The translations under genes and the position numbers were made by a program. Under the pieces are notes generated by a model. The model worked only from the letters and a program-made list of their open reading frames with translations, was not told the origin of the DNA and did not search any database. Shown piece by piece: positions 38,108-42,818 of a stretch of 42,818 bases of DNA. The stretch lies in contig NZ_JACIVB010000046.1 of the NCBI RefSeq assembly GCF_014145455.1, positions 1 through 42,818 on the forward strand. The letters are read 5' to 3'. The DNA comes from Limosilactobacillus rudii (GTDB taxonomy: Bacteria; Bacillota; Bacilli; Lactobacillales; Lactobacillaceae). The first letter of the stretch is position 1. Each line of letters opens with the position of its first letter.

Positions 38108-39706
38108 ATGGCAGATTTTAAACGAGTCATAATTACTAGAGACGGGCAGCAGTTAATGTCTGATATTATGTCTAAGAAGAAGGAAATGCAATTTACAAGA
38201 TTGATCGTTTCAGAAAATGAAATTGGAGATATTCAAGATATAAAGGGAAATGAGCAAAACTACAGTGTTGAGTCTATATCTTTTGATTCGCTTAGTACGA
38301 TTAATCAAGAGACATCGGAACTTAGTGTTCATGCTGTTGAAAGCTTTGGAGGTATGACTAACCCAGCTGTTGAAGTAATTGCTAGTATTGATAATACGCA
38401 ATTAACAAAGGGATATTACATGCGAACCTTAGGTCTATGTGCCGCTGATGGGGCAGGAAACGAAATCCTATATGCTTATACACGTGCAGATCAGCCAGGA
38501 TATATGCCACCATATAACGGAAAAACAACCTCTGGCGCAATGTTTAAGATTACAGTAACTATTGGTAATACTAATCAAGTTAATTTGATGTCAGGTACGA
38601 CTTATGCAAGCTCTTATGAAGTTGAAGAGGTACGGCAACAGCTTAATGATTTGCAAACAATCGTTGGATATAACGAAAACGATGTTTTTGGCTTAGAAGC
38701 TGATTTCGAGAACAATCAATTTACTCGTTTAGCTGGAGCAAAGAACCTAACGGCAGGGAAAGACTTTGATAACTTAGGGCCTTGGAAAAGGCGTCGTTGC
38801 ATGGTTGATTATAAAACAGGTGACGTAGTTGCGTACGAAGGAGATCCGAACTTTTCAGAAACAGGTACTTTAGCGCAATCGGTTACTGTAAATGGTAAAA
38901 CTTATGGTACTGATACCGAATATGCAATTATGGTAGAACAACCTAAGTTCTATTATCGTGTTGTGCCAGTAAAAACAACTGATAATGGTAGTGGAACACT
39001 TTCTTTAGATAAAGCACGCTACTATGTTTCTTCTACTCCACATATTGGCTTTAAGATTCATCCGGCATTCGTTGTAGATGGTAAAGAACTAGACAAAATT
39101 TATTTAGCTTCTTATTTAGCGAAAACAACATCATCTATAGATGGCTATATAACGTCTAAAAAGGGTGTCACTGATAATGCTTTGGCTAATGATGCGGTTG
39201 GATGGAAAGAATATTTAGAAAATACTCAAAAGTTAAATCCTAATTGGAAATTATCTTCGTTAGCTACATATTCAATAAGTTTATTATTATTTATTATTGA
39301 ATATGGTAATTTTAACGGAACCCGAATGTTAAAGGATCGATCATTTAGAGGTGAGAAGCAAATTAATAAAAATACAATATATCTTTTTGATAGAAAGTAT
39401 TCAGTACTGAATAATAAAGTAACTATATATGATGAAGATAGTTCTAAAATTAAATCTACCTTTATTTCAGCCTCTAAAGGATATATTTCACGATTTAAAT
39501 ATACGGAAAACGATGATTGGGCTTTTTATCCAATAATGAATCAGGGAACAAGTATTGAACCAATTGGGGCAAGTTACGATTTTAGCGTGAATACGAATAA
39601 CGTATATGTAATGACTGGTCCTGAGCTATTTGCCATGAAGTTAATGAGCGAAACAGATAGAACCGCGGAAAGGTTCGCATCAGCTAGGTTAGTTTTGGCT
39701 CTATAA
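38108..39706 (+). CDS. tail fibre/receptor-binding protein
   Basis: 532 aa. N-terminal fibre attachment domain (about 1-170: FKRVIITRDGQQLMSDIMSK, GYYMRTLGLCAAD, YTRADQPGYMPPYNGKTTSG). A short coiled link VEEVRQQLNDLQTIVG precedes the C-terminal host-range domain (about 195-532) with STPHIGFKIHPAFVVDGKEL and a terminal ERFASARLVLAL. The segment 39230-39500 is unusually AT-rich with many rare codons, as if exchanged. No reverse transcriptase is seen. Confidence 0.87.
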   Translation: MADFKRVIITRDGQQLMSDIMSKKKEMQFTRLIVSENEIGDIQDIKGNEQNYSVESISFDSLSTINQETSELSVHAVESFGGMTNPAVEVIASIDNTQLTKGYYMRTLGLCAADGAGNEILYAYTRADQPGYMPPYNGKTTSGAMFKITVTIGNTNQVNLMSGTTYASSYEVEEVRQQLNDLQTIVGYNENDVFGLEADFENNQFTRLAGAKNLTAGKDFDNLGPWKRRRCMVDYKTGDVVAYEGDPNFSETGTLAQSVTVNGKTYGTDTEYAIMVEQPKFYYRVVPVKTTDNGSGTLSLDKARYYVSSTPHIGFKIHPAFVVDGKELDKIYLASYLAKTTSSIDGYITSKKGVTDNALANDAVGWKEYLENTQKLNPNWKLSSLATYSISLLLFIIEYGNFNGTRMLKDRSFRGEKQINKNTIYLFDRKYSVLNNKVTIYDEDSSKIKSTFISASKGYISRFKYTENDDWAFYPIMNQGTSIEPIGASYDFSVNTNNVYVMTGPELFAMKLMSETDRTAERFASARLVLAL

Positions 39707-39726
39707 CTAAGTAGGAGATTGATAAA

Positions 39727-39984
39727 ATGAAGAAAAATAAAGCAGTAAAAAGTTTTGTAAAACCTAAAGATATATGGATTGATAAATACCATGTATATGT
39801 GGCAGAAAATTTAAAACAGATTGAAGAAGATATCAATGGTAATAAGGAAAAACAATATGAGTTTGATCTAACAACTTATGATAAAGATGAATATATCATC
39901 TTAGAAATGCAAAAGAATAAACAAGAGAACCAACTAGCAATCGCTCAATTAGCAATGCAAATGGGAGGTATTCAGAATGGTTAA
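39727..39984 (+). CDS. 85-aa tail accessory protein
   Basis: Starts MKKNKAVKSFVKPKDIWIDK; contains two short strands and the EMQKNKQENQLAIAQLAMQM helix that also appears in small proteins after fibre genes. Role unclear, perhaps a fibre chaperone. Confidence 0.65.
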   Translation: MKKNKAVKSFVKPKDIWIDKYHVYVAENLKQIEEDINGNKEKQYEFDLTTYDKDEYIILEMQKNKQENQLAIAQLAMQMGGIQNG

Positions 39985-40135
39985 TCTATATGTAGACTTA
40001 ATTACGCAAGGCTTGTGGACTTTAGATAAAGTTATCAAGCCTTTTTATGATGACACCGTTAGTAAACTAGAAGAAAAAGGCTACTTTGATGAGCACCCTG
40101 AGCAACGTCCAAGTGGTTTTTCAACTGAGAAGTGA
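39977..40135 (+). CDS. 52-aa XkdX-like protein
   Basis: Starts ATG 39977 (ATGGGAGGTATTCAGA upstream). MVNLYVDLITQGLWTLDKVI, then YDDTVSKLEEKGYFDEHPEQ. Length, order and pattern resemble the XkdX family of small tail proteins. Ends in an overlap region with the membrane gene leader. Confidence 0.6.
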   Translation: MVNLYVDLITQGLWTLDKVIKPFYDDTVSKLEEKGYFDEHPEQRPSGFSTEK

Positions 40136-40146
40136 GGGGTGAGTTT

Positions 40147-40524
40147 GTGGGTAAGAATTTACGGAAAAATTATTTTTGGTTCTTGCTTGCGATGGAAACC
40201 TATGGACTAGGAATTTTATTTATCGTTAAGCATAGCATCGGGACATTTACTCCTCCCGGTCATGTTTTAGAATTTCTTGATGATCCACCATTTATTTTCT
40301 TGTTAGCAATAGCAGGAACTCTAGCTATGGTATATGCACTTTGGAACATTAAGCATATGTTTTTTAAGCCGTTAATGACAGGGCTTTTAACATTTGTGTG
40401 GTTAATGTTCTTGAGTGCTTTTTTATACCAAGATTTTACGATGGGTCACTTTGGTTTCCAATCGCTGTTTGCCTCTTTTATAGTGTTGTCGATTTTGGGG
40501 GAAATATTAATCAAAAGGGGCTGA
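40147..40524 (+). CDS. four-TM membrane protein of the lysis region
   Basis: 125 aa from GTG 40147 with GAGGGGTGAG upstream. Four hydrophobic helices (around 8-28, 46-66, 70-88 and 95-115) with short loops. Lies before the holin genes. Could assist lysis or alter the envelope; family unknown to me. Confidence 0.7.
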   Translation: MGKNLRKNYFWFLLAMETYGLGILFIVKHSIGTFTPPGHVLEFLDDPPFIFLLAIAGTLAMVYALWNIKHMFFKPLMTGLLTFVWLMFLSAFLYQDFTMGHFGFQSLFASFIVLSILGEILIKRG

Positions 40525-40529
40525 TAGTA

Positions 40530-40694
40530 TTGCATGACCAGGTTCTAGTAGCGTTGATTAGTACAATCGGCTCAATTGTAGTTGCATATCTAACAACGCA
40601 CCAGAGCAAAAAGCCATCAGTTAATGATGAGTTAGTAAGAGAGAATGAAAAACTAAAAAAACAATTGGAGGAAAAGCAACGTGAAGACACTTAA
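40530..40694 (+). CDS. 54-aa holin-like protein with TM and coiled coil
   Basis: TTG start 40530 with AAGGGGCTG upstream. One N-terminal TM (VLVALISTIGSIVVAYLTT) and a charged coil (VRENEKLKKQLEEKQRED), as in small holin accessory (XhlA/BhlA-like) proteins. Overlaps the LLH holin by 14 bp. The longer frame from 40398 runs through the previous gene. Confidence 0.7.
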   Translation: MHDQVLVALISTIGSIVVAYLTTHQSKKPSVNDELVRENEKLKKQLEEKQREDT

Positions 40695-41040
40695 CTATGT
40701 ATTTAATTGGCTTCTATCATCTGGAGCTTTAACAATTATTACAATCTTTGCTTGGAAGTATGTTAAACCCTGGTTGGATAATAAAACAGAACACGCTGCT
40801 ACTGAGCAATCAAAGGCGGTTTGGATGCTCTTAGAAAAAGTAGCCACTACGGCTGTAAATGCTCTAGTTGGTCAACCTATGAGTGGTCAAGCTAAATTTG
40901 ATGAAGCAACAAAGAATGTATTGACTTTTATGAAGAACCAAGGCTTTGTTGTTACTAAAGAGCTTGCCGAATCAGCAGTTCAATCTGCTTATGAGAAGTC
41001 ACCATTAACGCCTACGGTAAGCAATAAGGAGGAAAAATAA
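40681..41040 (+). CDS. LLH-family holin
   Basis: 119 aa. GTG start behind TTGGAGGAAAAGCAAC. One TM near 10-28 (LLSSGALTIITIFAWKYV), a helical middle with VWMLLEKVATTAVNALVGQP, and FDEATKNVLTFMKNQGF as in the Lactobacillus LL-H holins. Opens the membrane for the endolysin encoded next. Confidence 0.9.
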   Translation: MKTLNYVFNWLLSSGALTIITIFAWKYVKPWLDNKTEHAATEQSKAVWMLLEKVATTAVNALVGQPMSGQAKFDEATKNVLTFMKNQGFVVTKELAESAVQSAYEKSPLTPTVSNKEEK

Positions 41041-41041
41041 A

Positions 41042-41953
41042 ATGTTAAAAATGGTTGATGTATTTTCTGGTAGCCCTCGTAGTTTTGCAACTTTACCAGA
41101 AACAGATATTACAATGGTTAAGGCAACACAAGGTACAGGCTATGTCAATCCAGCTTGCAACACAGACTATGCCAATGCAAAAGCTGCTGGGAAACTTTTA
41201 GGGTTATACCATTATTGTGCTGGTGGTAATCCGATTGCAGAAGCTGATTACTTCATTAATAACATTAAGAATTATGTCGGTGAAGCGGTGTTAGCGGTAG
41301 ACTGGGAAGGTTATCAGAATTCTAGCTGGGGTAATTATGGTTATGTACGTCAATTTGTTAATCGTGTACACGAGTTAACAGGTGTTTGGTGCATGATTTA
41401 TGTATCGCAATCTGAAATTCGGCAAGTTGCTAACTGTGTAAATGATTGTCCGCTGTGGGTTGCTTACTACAAGTATTCTCAACCTCTTAACTGGAATTAC
41501 CAGGGAGCTGGGTTTAGTATTGCGCCTTGGGAGGTTTTCACTATTCATCAGTTTACAGGTTCAGACATGGACCGAAACATGGTTAATACAACCAAAGAAG
41601 GCTGGTTGAAGATGGCTAACCCGAATAATAATGTATCTATTCCAGAACCATCACCAGTTCAACCAGTAGAAGAACATAAAGAACTTGAAGAAATTTCTTT
41701 TGTTGATGAGTTAGGTGATTCTTGGTTTAAAGAAGATGGTAAGTTCACGCTTGATGTTGCAGTCAACCTGCGCTGTGGTGCTCGGACCACATCAGATATT
41801 ATTGCTACTTTACCAGTTGGTTCTACTATTAAATATGATGCCTTTAGTCGTCATGCTGGATATGTTTGGATTCGTCAATTACGAGAAAACGGCTATGGTT
41901 ACATGGCTGTTCGTGATGCTAAGACAAACCAACCATTCGGGAAATTTGAATAA
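41042..41953 (+). CDS. GH25 endolysin (muramidase) with SH3b domain
   Basis: 303 aa. GH25 domain 1-190: D6, AVLAVDWEGY (catalytic D87/E89) and FTIHQFTGSDMDRN. After a Pro/Glu linker, an SH3b wall-binding domain (about 235-300) with LDVAVNLRCGARTTSDIIAT and GYVWIRQLRENGYGYMAV. No signal peptide; export needs the holin. Degrades peptidoglycan at lysis. Confidence 0.96.
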   Translation: MLKMVDVFSGSPRSFATLPETDITMVKATQGTGYVNPACNTDYANAKAAGKLLGLYHYCAGGNPIAEADYFINNIKNYVGEAVLAVDWEGYQNSSWGNYGYVRQFVNRVHELTGVWCMIYVSQSEIRQVANCVNDCPLWVAYYKYSQPLNWNYQGAGFSIAPWEVFTIHQFTGSDMDRNMVNTTKEGWLKMANPNNNVSIPEPSPVQPVEEHKELEEISFVDELGDSWFKEDGKFTLDVAVNLRCGARTTSDIIATLPVGSTIKYDAFSRHAGYVWIRQLRENGYGYMAVRDAKTNQPFGKFE

Positions 41954-41959
41954 AACATT

Positions 41960-42006
41960 AGCCCTAGTGGTTGTTGCATTTCCTGCACGTCTACTAGGGC
42001 TTTTTG
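41960..42006 (+). terminator. late operon terminator
   Basis: AGCCCTAGT (41960-41968) pairs with ACTAGGGCT (41993-42001) around a 24-nt loop, then TTTTTG. Ends the late transcript after the endolysin. Confidence 0.9.
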
Positions 42007-42108
42007 TGTTAGTTGCAAATTGTAAGAAATATTGTAGTTTGGTTCTAACGTATGCTAATATCTATTACAAGTTAATTTGAGTTAAAGAATTCAAGGGAGA
42101 TTAATCAA

Positions 42109-42369
42109 ATGAAGACTAATGAATTAATTGAAAGTATCAACCGTGAACGCGATCTGTCTGCGGAACAAGTTGAAGATTGTGTTAAGATTTATGATGCTCA
42201 TGATAATGTTGCTGTTACAATTCCGCAAAATGCTCTTAGCTTTTTTGATATAACTTGGAACTGTATGCAACCTCGTTTTGCCTTTGATGAATATGAGCGT
42301 GAGACCCTTGATAAAGTTGTGACTGAATATCTTGAAACAAGGGTCGAAAAAAGAAATGACGCAAAATAA
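42109..42369 (+). CDS. 86-aa gene between lysis cassette and attR
   Basis: Acidic helical protein (MKTNELIESINRERDLSAEQ, later FAFDEYERETLDKVV). CAAGGGAGATTAATCAA precedes the ATG. It is cut off from the late operon by a terminator, so it has its own transcription and could be expressed in the lysogen (a moron). No family recognised. Confidence 0.7.
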   Translation: MKTNELIESINRERDLSAEQVEDCVKIYDAHDNVAVTIPQNALSFFDITWNCMQPRFAFDEYERETLDKVVTEYLETRVEKRNDAK

Positions 42370-42395
42370 CCCGGCACTTTTTTGAGGTGTCGGGT
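42369..42395 (+). terminator. hairpin after the last prophage gene
   Basis: ACCCGGCAC and GTGTCGGGT form 9 bp with a G-U pair on the plus strand; the T run lies in the loop, not after it. It overlaps the stop of 42109-42369. Confidence 0.55.
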
Positions 42396-42399
42396 AACC

Positions 42400-42419
42400 T
42401 GTACATCGAAATGTACATC
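42400..42419 (+). promoter_or_regulatory. candidate integrase arm-type sites (right pair)
   Basis: TGTACATC at 42400-42407 and 42412-42419, 12 bp apart and the same direction, about 90 bp inside attR. Matches the pair at 805-823. The rest of 42420-42508 is AT-rich without an ORF. Confidence 0.5.
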
Positions 42420-42508
42420 AAAAATTAATATGGTACTTCAAGTTAATTCCATATAATAGGAAGAAATAAGTATTTGTATATATTAATTCGACTTAATTTT
42501 AGGTACTT

Positions 42509-42528
42509 ACCCCCACCGGAGGCATATT
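42509..42528 (+). other. attR: attR core
   Basis: The exact 20-bp copy of the attL core. It carries a 16-base remnant of the tRNA-Leu 3' end (42509-42524). Host DNA follows. Confidence 0.93.
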
Positions 42529-42567
42529 ATTGCTTTCGTACAAAAGTGTCAGCTAAGCTAATGAAAT

Positions 42568-42608
42568 AGGAGAAAGCTTGTTAAATCAAGCTTTCTCCTA
42601 TTTTTTCG
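42568..42608 (+). terminator. original host tRNA-operon terminator
   Basis: AGGAGAAAGCTTG and CAAGCTTTCTCCT, 13-bp perfect stem with loop TTAAAT, followed by ATTTTTTCG. Before integration it lay about 45 bp after tRNA-Leu. Confidence 0.93.
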
Positions 42609-42696
42609 TTTAAATTGTTAAGCGTTTGAAATTGTATAAAATGTTATGAATGTGGTAAGCATCCAATAACGATACGTCTATGAATCAAGATTCAGG

Positions 42697-42734
42697 CCTC
42701 CTAAACTATAAGTAACTTAGTTTAGGAGGTTTTT
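42697..42734 (+). terminator. long hairpin at the leader of the host gene
   Basis: CCTCCTAAACTA pairs with TAGTTTAGGAGG (12 bp, 9-nt loop), then TTTTTA. The 3' strand contains the AGGAGG ribosome site of the gene that follows, so it may be an attenuator or a translation switch as well as a terminator. Confidence 0.7.
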
Positions 42735-42739
42735 ACTTT

Positions 42740-42818
42740 ATGGAAGAAAAACATGAAATTATTGCACCGGTATTTAAGTCTCACCATCATCAGGTCGCTA
42801 AAAAGACTGATTACATTC
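42740..42818 (+). CDS. 5' end of a host gene (partial)
   Basis: ATG 42740 behind AGGAGGTTTTTACTTT. 26 complete codons are in the window, MEEKHEIIAPVFKSHHHQVA and six more, ending KKTDYI. Too short to identify. Runs off the right edge. Confidence 0.6.
   Translation, partial: MEEKHEIIAPVFKSHHHQVAKKTDYI

Larger units (their letters stand above)
675..42528. mobile_element. intact temperate myovirus-type prophage
   Basis: Bounded by an exact 20-bp duplication of the tRNA-Leu 3' end. It holds every expected module in phage order: integrase and repressor leftward, then early, packaging, head, contractile tail and lysis rightward. Tail-sheath, tail-tube, gp25-like and baseplate J genes show a contractile tail. 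The only clearly broken gene seen is the antirepressor (frameshift near 5195-5201), so the phage may be inducible. Confidence 0.95.

Noticed and set aside
38700-39706. Diversity-generating retroelement target in the fibre C-terminus
   Set aside because: The end of the protein is somewhat like variable lectin-fold proteins, but no reverse transcriptase or template repeat is present in the window.

Overview
The window is a complete temperate phage genome (about 41.8 kb) integrated in a low-GC Firmicute chromosome, most likely a Limosilactobacillus of the L. reuteri group. This rests on the tRNA cluster, the AT-rich codon use, the strong AGGAGG-type ribosome sites and the style of the phage proteins; I ran no database search. 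The left edge is a host tRNA operon (partial Glu/Asp-like, then Val, Phe, Tyr, Trp, His, Cys, Leu). The prophage sits in the 3' end of tRNA-Leu(CAA). A 20-bp core is duplicated at 675-694 (attL) and 42509-42528 (attR). Host sequence resumes after attR with the displaced tRNA-operon terminator and the start of a host gene.

Layout. 791-3879 (leftward) is the lysogeny block: tyrosine integrase, a small overlapping ORF, a two-TM membrane protein, an ImmA-type protease and a CI-like repressor. 3880-4740 is the switch region, with repeated palindromic operators, two tiny ORFs and a Cro-like gene. 4738-15509 (rightward) is the early block: a Bro-N/KilAC antirepressor split by a frameshift, many small ORFs, Gam-like, ERF, HNH, SSB, a replication initiator carrying an iteron cluster, a DnaC-like loader, a methyltransferase, a MazG-like protein and RusA. 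15589-17750 is the late-switch region: ArpU, then about 0.8 kb of non-coding but highly structured DNA (candidate ROOL/GOLLD-class RNA plus an odd tRNA-like element), small membrane ORFs and a compact locus that looks like a type I toxin-antitoxin pair. 17808-39706 is packaging, head and a contractile (myovirus) tail: TerS, TerL, portal, a MuF-type head protein with a C-terminal ADP-ribosyltransferase-like domain, scaffold, capsid, connectors, sheath, tube, frameshifted chaperones, tape measure, hub, spike, gp25-like, baseplate J, gpI-like and fibre. 39727-41953 is fibre accessory, holin and GH25 endolysin genes. One extra gene (42109-42369) lies between the lysis cassette and attR.

The most interesting parts are: (1) 17451-17747, divergent promoters giving a 24-aa hydrophobic peptide mRNA with a sequestered ribosome site and a short antisense RNA whose predicted 5' end matches a repeat inside the peptide gene; (2) the large structured RNA at 16081-16698 and the neighbouring tRNA-like element with a 19-nt anticodon loop; (3) the MuF-ART protein with a tightly coupled small gene, resembling phage-borne polymorphic toxins with immunity; (4) paired TGTACATC repeats at both prophage ends, likely integrase arm sites.
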